Source: Pseudo-nitzschia pungens (taxonomy: Eukaryota > Bacillariophyta > Bacillariophyceae > Bacillariales > Bacillariaceae). From it: a DNA stretch of 64,000 nt. The notes below the pieces were generated by a model. That model was not told where the DNA came from and did not search any database. It saw only the letters and a program-made list of their open reading frames with translations. Shown piece after piece: positions 43,031 to 53,342 of this stretch. Each line of letters starts with the position of its first letter. Positions within the stretch are counted from its first letter, which is position 1. The position numbers and the translations under genes are program-made. Where the stretch lies: contig CM074764.1 in assembly GCA_037355855.1 (NCBI GenBank), positions 2,232,001 through 2,296,000 on the forward strand, given 5' to 3'.

Positions 43031-45364
43031 ATGGACGAATGCAAACATAAGACATTAGTTATGTCCGGGCCTCTTCCAGGTCGACCAGCGGTGAAGCGTT
43101 GTCTAACAATGGAAGATCGACTCAGTTACATTTTTGAAAGCAGAAAGGAAGATCGTGATACAAAATTCAAGCGTCTATTGGTGATGGGAGGGCTTATTGT
43201 GTTGACCAAAACTCATGTTGCCTTTGCCGCCGCGTTGGTTGGGGTCAACAAGTTCAAGTCTACATCTTATTTCCAGCTTCGAAGTGATGATAGCAACCAA
43301 AGCGTTTTAGAAGAAGAACGAGAGGTCTACGAGGATATTATCAAGAAAACTGTTCCAACGATCGAAGAATGGGTGGAGAGTAACACTGAAAGCGATATCT
43401 TCCGCAGTGTGTACTCGAGGCCTCACAATCGCATTCAACCGGATTGCTTCGATACTTGGTTTGATGGATTATCGTAAATCTTGCCCCCAATTACACCCGA
43501 GCAAGTCGAGTATCATTTGGAGGCGTTCGGATTGCTTCATTTTCCCTCCATCGTTGACAACTTTCGAATCGACCTCTCATCACCAACTAGCACCCAAACG
43601 TTCCTCGAAGGATCGCGAGATGCTCTGAAAAGTTCGTCCATCCTTTCGAAGATGTCGTGCGTGGCTGTACAATACCTTGGTGACGGCGGCAGTGTTTCGA
43701 CCACTATGGTATTGTATCAGGACGCAATCAGACACTTTCTCGGTAAGGCATTTGTGCCTGAGATATTGACCAAGTCTCTCATGGAAGACCAAATTTTGTT
43801 GATGGCAGTCATCCAAAGCATGGACGGCCCACAGAAGAAAAAGTTCTATAACTTTACCCTCGACAAGCAAACGAGTGGATTCTACGCAGATACTACTAAG
43901 TATGACGGGATCCCCTCCTCTCTGAAGTTGATTTTCGAACGTAGATCGCTCAACGCAAACAGTATCAAATCAAATAATGACATAACAAGCCTCCTGATAA
44001 ACATCCTCGAGGCGGTAAAGGTGGACATCGATCGAGGAATGACACAAAATGCAAGAGTTGGTCTCAGCTTGGCAGCCGCTCTCAGGACGGGGAAGGTATC
44101 ACACGGGATTTACGCCAAAGACCACAAGATGACTTGGCCGCTCGGCAGGAATTGGGTTGATGCGTATATTTCGTGGAACATGGCATTCATCCTTGGATAT
44201 GGGTACCCAAGCATGCTTTACAGATTGATGATTCCATCCATTGCCAATGGGATGACCAACGATTATAGCAGAGATATGTTTATTTTCGCGAGGGTGATCT
44301 CTCTCACAATAAGTTTGACGGCTTTCAACGATGATTGGTGGCCGATCTACCAAATCGTATCGCCTCCCGAACTCGCCACCGATTTCGGCGAAACCAATGT
44401 GGAAATGGCGCGGCTTGCACCAGTCTCCAAAGAGAGCGCAATCGATATGCTGTTCGAGTTGTGCGATAACGGGAAGCTTTGCGCATCGAAATCTGGAGCC
44501 CCTACCGGAACCTTTCCTCACGACAGTTGGAGCGACGAAGAATACAAAATCTACATCGGATCGATCGTCTACTTGACCCTTATCTTAACGGGATTTGGGC
44601 TGGAAGCTTTTGGTCTTGGTTTGATGTTATCATCATCGTGGGTGTTTATTGGCGACGATGAGTGTGAAGTTGTGCACCATAGTCCAAAGCGGTGGACACC
44701 GACTATCCGACTGCTCTGGCATCTCGCTGAATTTTTGTTTCCGATCTTGGCCGTTGTGGCCTTCGGGTTAGCGAGTCACGGAAACTATTTCTGTGTTTTG
44801 ACGACGGTGATGGGGTTGTGGAAATCCGGTTTTCCGGAGATATTGTCGTACCTTTCAGCCGCCACATTTGGCGTTCACAATAGCTCCATTGGTGCTTCAC
44901 AGAAAGCGGAACATTTTCTAAATGGATGCGGCATGATTATCCACCACTCCTCGGCGTCCATCGTGATCGCCTTTGTATTGGTGGGGGTGATCACTCCGAG
45001 CCGAGATGTTTTCGATCCGATCTCGATTCTGTTTGCGCAGCACTGGTTCGTCCTGTTACGATTCATCAGCAATTTCGGCTACATTTTCATTACTATTCTG
45101 TTGGAAGTTTGGTTTGAGTGGGCCGTCATTTCTCATTTCGAGGATCTCTGCTTGAATCACACCTTGGCGGCAATCGCGGGATCGATCATGCTGGTGGCAC
45201 ATTGGATGTATCTGTTGGCGGGAGGCCTCAATCTGATGGGCCCTGGTGAAGGGCCGGATTATCCGAGGAAAAACTCTGCCCAGACAGAAAATTCATGCCG
45301 GGCAAGACCTGTCGTGCAGTTGGATCAACCCGAAGAAGAAACTCTTGATTCTGAGAAGATTTAG
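43031..45364 (+). pseudogene. Polytopic membrane protein, unknown function, in-frame stop
   Basis: One frame reads from ATG 43031 (a GTG lies upstream at 42983) to TAG at 45364, interrupted only by TAA at 43475-43477, after ~148 codons. I found no intron of plausible size that removes the stop. The N-terminal part has one hydrophobic segment (LLVMGGLIVLTKTHVAFAAA). The C-terminal half has about seven more, including IYIGSIVYLTLILTGFGLEA, LLWHLAEFLFPILAVVAFGL, SASIVIAFVLVGVI and LRFISNFGYIFITILLEVWF, ending in an acidic tail. The family is not recognised. It starts ~90 bases after copia B, so its original promoter may have been displaced. It is either a recent pseudogene or two adjacent frames. 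Confidence 0.5.
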
Positions 45365-45438
45365 TAATATTTTTTGTTTGTGTTGTGATAAGATATTAAT
45401 GTTTGTTCTGTGTGAAACTCCATTCTTGATATTGTTGA

Positions 45439-45842
45439 GAGTGATTCCCGGAATTACATACTACGTTTTTAGGGAGGCATATCACATATAAAATATCATT
45501 TCGCAATTACCAGGCTCGTATATCTGATACAATCGAGCATAAAAACCGGTAAGGTTAGTGCCGTCTGTCGGACTACAAGAAGACCTAGATTTTGTCGGAA
45601 TCTAAAAATCAAAAATTTCAATCACTCAACGCATGACAAAAAAAATGGGTTGAGGCGCGGTTTGACAGTGAAGAGACAATTTTTGTTTCTTTCGACAAGA
45701 TTCCAAACTCCAAAATAGGCCTCATCTGTTGAGGTAGATCTAGGTTTTCCGTTGGGTGCGCAATTTTTATATGTGTTCTGGAATTCTGGGAATGCTAATA
45801 CTTCGTATGTAATACTCCGATATGTAACTCCGGGAATCACTC
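45439..45842. mobile_element. Small TIR element (MITE-like)
   Basis: Inverted ends GAGTGATTCCCGGAATTACATA (45439-45460) and its near-exact reverse complement (45821-45842, one mismatch) enclose ~360 bases without a coding region. A second weaker copy of the end motif (CGTATGTAATACTCCG) lies just inside the right end. The target duplication was not resolved. Confidence 0.6.
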
Positions 45843-46008
45843 ATTAGTAATTTTACTACTAACAGTTGAAGGTTTGTACTAGGACTATGTCTAGTAACTG
45901 TACATATCTTTCAAAGTTTTCAAGATGCACATGCATCGTTCATAAATTTCAGTTTCGAACCTTTCGAACATCATCTACTGTAGTACTACGTATTTATTTT
46001 GCTCCATC

Positions 46009-47347
46009 ATGGCAAGGCACAAAAGGAAAAGAATACCATCCACCTCCCGACCTCCTTATTGGGATCGGTTGCAACAAACAACAATCCCACCTCCTAGAAG
46101 ATCACCTCTTATCTCCTCCGAGCGCAAGAACAACAATTCTACTGTCGGGACTGAGGGTTGCGACGGCCATCCTTTTAACAATGACGCGGATATTGACAAT
46201 TCCAACAACTCTACTGTCGCGAATGAGGGTGACGAAGGCCAAAAAGAGATCAATAGTGACGACGTGGCTAATGACACTTCCAAGAATTCTGAAGATAGTG
46301 ACTACTCAGATAGCGGTGACAATGCAAAGCCTGATGATAAGTCACGCTTTGACGATCCGGAGTACCGACGGAAGCACAGGTTGAACCGTAAACAGGATTC
46401 TAGGGTCGAGACTGTCATCAACATGAAAGACGGCTGCGTGAGAAGGAAAGTTGAAATGATAGCAAAGCACACAAAAAGACTCCAGTTTTGCAGCACCTTT
46501 GCCAACAAGGCGCAACATCTTGATTGTCCCGGCTATATTCACTTCTTGGCATGCTACGACAATGTCATGCCAAAACCGCATACTAAACCAAAAGTCGACA
46601 ACAATTGGGACTATCGGCGAAAGGGTGGGCCGATACTGACATTTCTGGTTGGCCCCGGCTTTGATGCATATGGAAAATCAGAATCAATTGATCAAGGCTG
46701 GCAGATGGTTTATCAACAACCACAGTGAAAATAAGGGACCGTATCACACACAAAGTGTGGATGAATATCTGGAGCAGCAGTTCGATCGTCCTAAACTATC
46801 TCCTAAGTGTCAGGAGGCAAAAGATCTTATCAGGGAAGCTGTTGCGCTATTTGCAGATTTGACAGAGGTAGAGGGATTAATCCTCATCGACGCAGAGACT
46901 AGTGGTATGACCGAAGATGAAATTATCCTCTTCTGTCTTACACTCAAAGGTGAGATTGAGAAACAGTTCGATGAGGCCAGTGAGACTGGTTCTTTGCCCC
47001 AGGGACTGGCTCATTGTTTCTCCCTCTCACATAAAGCCGTTGCTCAAAAAAGAAAAAAAAGAAAAAAAAAAGAAAAAGAGGAGCAAGTCATCGATCCCAC
47101 CTCACATGATGAAACCCCCTCCACCAGGACCGCGAAAGAAATAAGGAATCACGCTAAAGTACTAAAAATACTAGGGCCAGTGTCCTTCCGCACCTCCACT
47201 CAAACCCCGTATCGTCGTCACTTACTACAGTACCTTCGTCGTTGTCGTCGTCTTCGTCGTTTTCAGTTTCGTACGCGTGTCATACTCGTAGATATCTGGG
47301 TAAGCCAGGCGATACAAGGTCTACAACCCACCCTCTATTGTTTGTAA
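46009..47347 (+). pseudogene. Unknown acidic/Asn-rich protein in two overlapping frames
   Basis: From ATG 46009 a 239-codon frame (MARHKRKRIPSTSRPPYW...) has a basic start, an Asn/Asp/Ser-rich disordered middle and a compact part with CSTFANK and CPGYIHFLACYD. It stops at 46728. A second frame overlapping from 46649 continues with a helical segment (KCQEAKDLIREAVALFADL, DEIILFCLTLKGEIEKQFDE) and an RKKRKKKEKEE run, ending at 47347. The two look like one gene with a frame change near 46650-46720, though two genes or an unseen intron are possible. No family is recognised. Confidence 0.4.
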
Positions 47348-47827
47348 GAGACTATAGCAAGGAAAGCACGAGTGATCAGTTCTGTACTTTCTTCACCATT
47401 TGCCTCTTCAAGATGGTAAGGTCTTACAAGGTGCCTTATGATACACTTTTGACTGGACCGGCCAGAAAATTACGACACATCTCTAGGAGGGAGATGGGGG
47501 CGAAAAATCGCTCTACCGAGTCGAATTTTTTTTTAACAGAAATGTACGTACGCGTACACGTAGACGTACTGTATAGCTAGTACAGTAAGTTACTTCACAT
47601 CTTTTTCGCAAGAGAAACGAGAAACTCTCTTGGACCTTTCACCTCGGACAGGATACGAATAATTACACTGTTGTACCCATTGCCAATCTCGAAGACATTA
47701 CGCCGAGTGAAACGAGACGCACAATCGGGCATTGACTCGGAGCGAAAGAAAGAAAACAAACTATAAGATTGTCTGTCACGGATAATAAATAACACTTCGT
47801 ATTAACAATAATAAGAATACACACAGC
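47348..47827. other. Intergenic region upstream of the kinase-like gene
   Basis: No gene recognised. Contains short ACGTACGCGTACACGTAGACGT-type palindromic runs (about 47544-47566). The promoter of the plus-strand gene at 47828 should lie at its right end. Confidence 0.5.
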
Positions 47828-48697
47828 ATGGACTCTCGGATTTCGACGACAACGACAACGACAACGACAACGATTTCGCTCGCACTGAGGGGGGGATTCC
47901 TCCTTGTGCTGGTCGTTCTCTTTCAATGGTTCGTGGCGCGGGCCCCCGGCACGAAACAAGAAACCAAGCGGCGATTCCAGCACGCCCTCACCGGACACGC
48001 CCTCGTGCAAATCTCCCACGTCCTGCCCCCCTCGCTGTCCCTGGTGCTCCTCGTGTTCGGGGCTGCGGGAATGTGGGTTGCCAAGACGTTCTTTTTCGAG
48101 AAATTCCTAAGGGCCTTTGGCGGTTTGCTGCGACCTTCGGAGCTCTCGGGAGACGTCCTGCCGGGGGCCTTTTACTTTCTCGTCGGAACGGCCCTGACCG
48201 TCTCGGGATGGGTGACGGACGATCTGCGGATCGCGCGTTACGCGGTGGAGTGCCTTGCTCTGGCGGATCCCATGGCGTCCTGGATCGGTTCCTCGGTGCG
48301 GTCTCCCACGCTCTATCGGATCGGGACGGGGACGCGGACGTCGTCGCTCGCGGGGTGTTTGGCGTGTTTCGGAACGGCCCTTGCGGTCGGCTGGTGGATG
48401 CTGGTGATGCCGATGATGGCAACAAAAGAAAAGGACGGTGGTGGCTTTGCCTCCATTTCCAACAGCATCTCCAACAATAATGATGGTGATGCAAACACAA
48501 ACACTGCTGCTGCTGCTGCTGCGAGTAGTGATTCCTACGAATTCACGACGGTGGCGATCGTGGCGGGTGCCCTCGCGTGCACGATTGCCGAGGGTCTCCC
48601 GTTCGGAAACGACAACCTCAACATTCCCGTGATCACGGCATTCGTGATGGACCGGGTCGCGTCGTCGTCGTCGACGACTTTGTCGTTTGGTAGGTGA
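47828..48697 (+). CDS. Dolichol/phytol kinase-like membrane enzyme
   Basis: A single-exon ORF of 289 codons. It resembles the CTP-dependent polyprenol kinase / phosphatidate cytidylyltransferase family (dolichol kinase, phytol kinase VTE5), which phosphorylates lipid alcohols in a membrane. Motifs in order: a hydrophobic N-terminal segment (LRGGFLLVLVVLFQWFVA), KRRFQHALTGHALV, PGAFYFLVGTALT, the conserved Asp region ALADPMASWIGSSV, a Gly-rich SSLAGCLACFGTAL, and EGLPFGNDNLNIPVITAFVM with the NDN that contacts the nucleotide in relatives. A low-complexity insertion with Asn, Ala and Ser (about residues 205-240) separates the last two segments. A Thr repeat (ACGACA codons) follows the start. 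Dolichol versus phytol cannot be told from the sequence. Confidence 0.72.
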   Translation: MDSRISTTTTTTTTTISLALRGGFLLVLVVLFQWFVARAPGTKQETKRRFQHALTGHALVQISHVLPPSLSLVLLVFGAAGMWVAKTFFFEKFLRAFGGLLRPSELSGDVLPGAFYFLVGTALTVSGWVTDDLRIARYAVECLALADPMASWIGSSVRSPTLYRIGTGTRTSSLAGCLACFGTALAVGWWMLVMPMMATKEKDGGGFASISNSISNNNDGDANTNTAAAAAASSDSYEFTTVAIVAGALACTIAEGLPFGNDNLNIPVITAFVMDRVASSSSTTLSFGR

Positions 48698-48825
48698 TGC
48701 GACAACAACAACAGGGGACTCAGCAATTCCGATTCCCGTGGCGAGAGGGGGGCGGAGAAAAGCAAGAGGCGTACCGTGCAGTACAGTGCGGAGTGAGTTG
48801 GATGCGACAAGGAGCCACGAATTCC

Positions 48826-48916
48826 CGTATCGTATCGTATCGTATCGTATCGTACGGGTTGGGTTGGGCTGGGTTGGGTTGGGTTGGGTTGGGTTGAGTT
48901 AGGTTAGGTTTGGTTG
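48826..48916. repeat. CGTAT and GGTTG simple repeats
   Basis: A CGTAT pentamer run (48826-48854) is followed by a GGGTT/GGTTG run (48857-48916), strongly G/T-biased on the plus strand. Confidence 0.85.
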
Positions 48917-49276
48917 GAGGACCGGAACCACGAGTTGGTGCAAGCAAACGTGCTAACAAACATTCGGTGGCGGAGCAGAGTATGGTTTGCGATAGACAAT
49001 TCCCCAGAACCGCCAACCGTAACGAAGCAAGCACAGATGTGGATCCTCGACGCGACGGAGCAAATGACGAGTCGTCTCATTCACCAGATTTCGAAAACGA
49101 GTTCCATCGATTTTGGTCCTCCTCTATTCCAATATTATTTTCTACAATAGAAGCTAACAACTATTTCTTACTAATTTACTATACGAAGAGCACTGCGTGC
49201 ACACCAGATTTACAAAACAATGGTTCGTTGCGAGAAATGGAAACGAGCAATTGATGGATGATTTACATACCCTCTC
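48917..49276. other. Intergenic spacer
   Basis: No gene recognised between the two simple-repeat tracts; small ORFs here are not supported. Confidence 0.5.
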
Positions 49277-49331
49277 CGATTCGATTCGATTCGATTCGAT
49301 TCGATTCGATTCGATTCGATTCGATTCGATT
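49277..49331. repeat. GATTC pentamer repeat
   Basis: About eleven perfect GATTC units. Located downstream of both flanking genes, which face each other tail to tail. Confidence 0.9.
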
Positions 49332-49485
49332 GCAATGGAATGGAATTCAATGCAATGGAGTGAGCCGGACCAGACCGGGCTCTCGAACAAGTGTCGACCA
49401 CCCTTTTTTGCGGGGAGATACAATCAATCGTCACGCGGAATTCTATCTACCACTCTGCAGAGGAATGATGCGGTGGGTGTCTCAC

Positions 49486-50595
49486 TCACACATAAATGTC
49501 GGGCGGCAGTGCGGATTCGCCAACAACCACGTTCTTGCTCTCTTCGCCGTTGTCGGTATGCACGTCATCCGGAAGCTCGGTCGGTCCATCGGCCGCGTTC
49601 TCGCTCTCGTTCTCGGCCGCGTTCTCGCTCTCGCTCTCGTTTTCGGTGCCTCGATCTGCAGGCTCGGCGGGTTCATCCTCGCGCTCCAACGATTCTTCTT
49701 CGACCTTGGCTTGGCTCGCTTCATCGGTTTGCTCCTCCTCCTCTTTCATGGCGACCTCCTCCTTAACGGCGGTCGTTTCTTCCTCGGTCTGTTCTTGTTT
49801 CGTCGTCTTGCTCTTTTTCGCGCCCCCCTGCCTCCTGGATTCGATCTTCTCGTGGCCCGACTTGACTTCTTCGGCGAGCTTCTTCCGGTCCACGGATTCC
49901 GGATCGGGACGATCCTCCTCGCTCAAAAAGGCCTTGGAGGAAAGGCGAAACTTGGTTGGCTTGCTGCCCCCGTGGTTCGGGTCCGGTTCGATGAGCTCCT
50001 TGACCCTCAGCTCCTTCCAGCTGTAGAAATACCCGTGCGACCGGCGGTTTTGCCCGATCAGGCCCACCATCTCGTTCGGAAACAGCGAGCCGTACTCGAC
50101 AAAGTGATCGAACATGAGCGCCGTCTTGGGTTTCTTGAAGTACTTCTTGATGCGTTCCTGGTGGTCCTGGTTGGTCCTGGGCTTGATGGATAGTTCGGCG
50201 AGCATCTCCTTGTACTCCGGGGTCGCCGCTTGGTCCACTCCGGCCTCGGTCAGCTGGAAGCATCCCTTGGCGCCGTTCTCGGATCGTCCGATCCACCGCT
50301 TGTCGTTCTTGAGGACGGTCCAGCGCTCGCGAAAGGACTTGGTGCGTTCCTGGCAGCCCACCCTGCTGGCAATCTCGGTCAGGGTCGCGTCGAATTTTTC
50401 GTCCGTGTAGAATTCGAACATGACAGCGAGGATCTTGTGGTCCATGGCCCGGACCTTGTCCTCCGCGGAGGGCGTCCCGGCCGTCTTCTTCTTTTTCGTG
50501 GGACTGGGACCGGGGCTTTCCGCAAGGGATCCATCGTCGTGGTCCTCATCGTCGTTGCTGACGGAACGTCGAGCTCGCTGCTTTCGTTTTGCCAT
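49486..50595 (-). CDS. Nuclear-looking Lys/Glu-rich protein with possible winged-helix folds
   Basis: The start chosen is the ATG at 50595 (MAKRKQRARRSVSND), which sits in a better context than the in-frame ATG 13 codons upstream; length ~369. Basic patches (AKRKQRARR, TKKKKTAG) suggest nuclear localisation. Residues ~45-130 (MDHKILAVMFEFYTDEKFDA, SRVGCQERTKSFRERW, RWIGRSENGAKGCFQLTEAG) look like a small helical, winged-helix-like domain. A second similar segment follows at ~135-225 (FDHFVEYGSLFPNEMVGLIG). The last third is low complexity, rich in Glu, Lys and Asn, with repeated ESENAAENESENAA. Probably DNA- or chromatin-associated, but no specific family is recognised. Confidence 0.6.
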   Translation of the reverse strand: MAKRKQRARRSVSNDDEDHDDGSLAESPGPSPTKKKKTAGTPSAEDKVRAMDHKILAVMFEFYTDEKFDATLTEIASRVGCQERTKSFRERWTVLKNDKRWIGRSENGAKGCFQLTEAGVDQAATPEYKEMLAELSIKPRTNQDHQERIKKYFKKPKTALMFDHFVEYGSLFPNEMVGLIGQNRRSHGYFYSWKELRVKELIEPDPNHGGSKPTKFRLSSKAFLSEEDRPDPESVDRKKLAEEVKSGHEKIESRRQGGAKKSKTTKQEQTEEETTAVKEEVAMKEEEEQTDEASQAKVEEESLEREDEPAEPADRGTENESESENAAENESENAADGPTELPDDVHTDNGEESKNVVVGESALPPDIYV

Positions 50596-51747
50596 GGTGG
50601 AGTGTGTTGGTGATTTGGGTTTCAACAAAAACAATAACGAGGAACCAACAGAACTTCAAAATTGGTCGTCCGCAAACACGAGAATGGTGGTGGCAATGCG
50701 TACGTGTAGTCCGGCGAAGCAATTTCAGTGACGAACAACAATGCGAGAGTAAATAATGGAAGCTTGCGATTGCAGTCGACGAAAGAGTAAGAGTGTTTGG
50801 TATTGTTGTTTTTCGCATCTCTGTTTGTTGGTCGAAGCGAGAAGGAAGGTCGAATTCTGGAGTTGTCGGTATTTTTCGGGTTTTCTGTTGGGAAGAACTT
50901 GTTTTGGAAGGTTTGTGAGCACGCTACCTGCACCAAACGGAACAAGATCGTGGGATTGTTCACCACGGAGATTGATTGTTCGTTCGGTCGTCCATTCGTT
51001 CGTTTCTTCGGTTTCGTTTCATCCGGAAAGCTTTCTGTTGATGTATGCATCAGTACCGAAAGAATGGGTAGCGTTCATCCTGTGTTATCGAGCGTCCGAA
51101 ATTTTAGTCACACATCCCTACTTTTAGAAATGAGATGGTTGCGTACTGTATAAGTTTGAGCTTTCGCCGTGTCAACAAAGGATATCCTCAACTGAATTCG
51201 TTGTCGAAAAGGATCGAGGTTGATTCGTTCTAATGCCGTTGGGATTCTCTTCGTTTGCGGCTCCAGCATCCGAGAGGGCGAAAACGTTTGGTCGCCACAA
51301 CGTTTGTAATACTCGTGCGATGAAGGAAGGCAAACCAGTATGAACATAGTCTGTTACGAATTCGGTCGATCAAAGTACGACATCGAAAGTTGCGCCGGAC
51401 AAGTTCAGTTCCACAACGATGGTGTTCGAAAGTATTTCACAGCATGATTCATCGGTTTTGCCTTCGGAAACGGGCGAACGGATTCGTTTGAAAACATAGA
51501 ACGGATTCGTTTGAAAACATAGAAAACCATTGTTCGGGTGTGTTTGGAAACCAAAAATTTAGAAATTTCAAAAAAGAAAATACCAGGGCAAGGCAAACTC
51601 CACGCGAGTACCGTAACCCATTGGTCATTTATTGGCGTGCCCGAGCAATGCCACTCACTCCACTCCACTCCACTTTACTTCGTTCGGCGAATGGGAATAG
51701 TAATAGTAGCAACAATCCCCACAATCCTAATAACAGCTCGTTGCGCT
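50596..51747. other. Intergenic region, ~1.15 kb
   Basis: Holds the 5' flank of the minus-strand gene at 50595 and the 3' flank of the FKBP gene at 51748. A 26-base direct duplication containing AACGGATTCGTTTGAAAACA occurs at about 51479 and 51503. No gene recognised. Confidence 0.5.
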
Positions 51748-52512
51748 TTACGCCTTTTCGCCACGCTTGAATCCGCCCTTCCCGTCGGCCTTGTCGACGC
51801 GGACCAGCTTGACGTTGAAGAGCAGCGTTCGGTCCACCCGCGGATTGTCCAAGACAAAGTTCAGCGCCCGCTCCCCCGAAAAAGTCGTCGGTTTCGGGCC
51901 GATCTTGTCGTGGCTCGCGTCCTCCTTGGTGCTCGGATAACCCAGTTCTCCGTAGGGGACAATGACCTGCCGGATGCCTCCCACCCTCATGCTCCCCATG
52001 GCCAGCTCGAGTCCCTTGACGACCTCGCCCTTGCCCAGGACGGTCCGCGAGTAGTCCTGGGACTTGTCGAAGGCTCCTCCCTGCGGGCCGCCCTTGGCCT
52101 CGAACGGCCGTCCGAAGTAACCAATGGTGTATCCGCTCCACTCGTAGACGACCCGGTCTCCCTGCGAGGCGGAATCGCCGTTTCCAACGGTGACGTCGCG
52201 GTAGGAAAATCCCTCGGGGGCCTTGGTGAAGTCCTCGTATTGCTGCAGGTTGACGCTCTCGGCCTGGTTGGCTGCAAGCGCCGGCGCGGAGCCGGTGGTG
52301 GTAGCGAGTGCTGTGAAGGCCGTGGCGGCTGCCGATCGGAGGACTCTCCGGCGGTTTTCGAGACCATTGTGGTCGCAGTCGGAGTCGTCGATTGTGGCGG
52401 GAAGGCGCACTTGGTTCCTGGCTTGTTGGTGCGAGGATGGGGCGAATGCGCCTCCGGTTCCAACCGAGGCGAGAAGAATTCCACAGTAGTAGTACAGGGA
52501 TGTTTGCCTCAT
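51748..52512 (-). CDS. FKBP-type peptidyl-prolyl isomerase, thylakoid lumen
   Basis: The start at 52512 (MRQTSLYYYCGILLASVG) gives 254 residues and a complete targeting leader. It comprises a signal peptide ending in the diatom plastid motif GAFAP, a short transit segment, then twin arginines with a hydrophobic stretch (RRRVLRSAAATAFTALATT) and APALAAN, a Tat-type lumen signal. The mature protein has FSYRDVTVGNGDSASQGDRV, VYEWSGYTIGYFGRPFEA, a flap with FDKSQDYSRTVLGKGEVVKG, MRVGGIRQVIVPYGELGYPS and a C-terminal LLFNVKLVRVDKADGK, the FKBP order. It would assist protein folding or photosystem assembly in the lumen; several active-site aromatics of classic FKBP12 are not obvious, so isomerase activity is uncertain. 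It is divergent to the second FKBP gene, 830 bases away. Confidence 0.85.
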   Translation of the reverse strand: MRQTSLYYYCGILLASVGTGGAFAPSSHQQARNQVRLPATIDDSDCDHNGLENRRRVLRSAAATAFTALATTTGSAPALAANQAESVNLQQYEDFTKAPEGFSYRDVTVGNGDSASQGDRVVYEWSGYTIGYFGRPFEAKGGPQGGAFDKSQDYSRTVLGKGEVVKGLELAMGSMRVGGIRQVIVPYGELGYPSTKEDASHDKIGPKPTTFSGERALNFVLDNPRVDRTLLFNVKLVRVDKADGKGGFKRGEKA

Positions 52513-53342
52513 GGTTAACTCTAGGATTGATTGATTGTCTGGCTTGAAATATACAGATTGTTTTGTTCTGTTTTGTTTTGTGTTGTGTTGTGTTGTGTTG
52601 TGTTGTTTTCGCTTCGATGAAGACACGGGGGGATCTTTCCAACAAACATGTGTCATAAGCTATTTGCATTACAAGTACAGTATTTCGTACCTTCCTGATA
52701 GCATTGTCGTCAGTGATCCAGGTTCTGGGCGATTGCGTGTCAATGCGTGTCATAAAACTACAAAAGAGATATGACATGATGCGCCTGTCCTGGTCAGTAC
52801 GTTCTTGTCATTGTTTCCACTAATCAACCCAAAATAGGGGGGTTTCTACGGCTAATGCGTAACCCATGTTAAAACGCACGAAAGCTAGACTGTAGCACAA
52901 CGATTTGTTCCAGATACTCACAAACGTGTCGGAGTGTGACTCCGCGGAAACATACCTCATTCCTACCTTTTCGATCATACCTATCATAGGTATGATGTAG
53001 TATGGGCTTTAGTCCATACCGGTAGGGCTGACGCACTTACCACGACAACATCTTCTCGGCTTCTTCTTACGATTGGACGAATATATTATTGACCTCAATC
53101 TCGATCTGCATCTACCATCTACGTAATCTTACTACCAGGTAAGTCGTACTACGAGTAAGTTACTGTACCATCATCTTTCCTAAATCCTGAATCCGCATCA
53201 ATGAAGAAGGATTGAATCCGATAACTGATGTAAAGAACACAACACGGAGGAGGACAATTAACGAAACAAATACGAAGCACTACGTATTGCCAATACGGCA
53301 GAGCAAATCAACAGCAAAAAGGATTCGCATTCCAATACCATT
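52513..53342. promoter_or_regulatory. Shared upstream region of the two FKBP genes
   Basis: 830 bases between divergent starts, so both promoters must lie here. It contains a GTTTT/GTGTT-rich run (about 52560-52608) and a palindromic CATACCTATCATAGGTATG (near 52976-52994). Specific control elements cannot be named. Confidence 0.5.

Noticed and set aside
49258..50193. 311-codon plus-strand ORF
   Set aside because: Antisense to the better-supported minus-strand gene at 49486-50595 and starts in the GATTC repeat; an open frame caused by GC-biased codons.
51538..52518. 326-codon plus-strand ORF
   Set aside because: Antisense to the FKBP gene, which has a clear targeting leader and fold.
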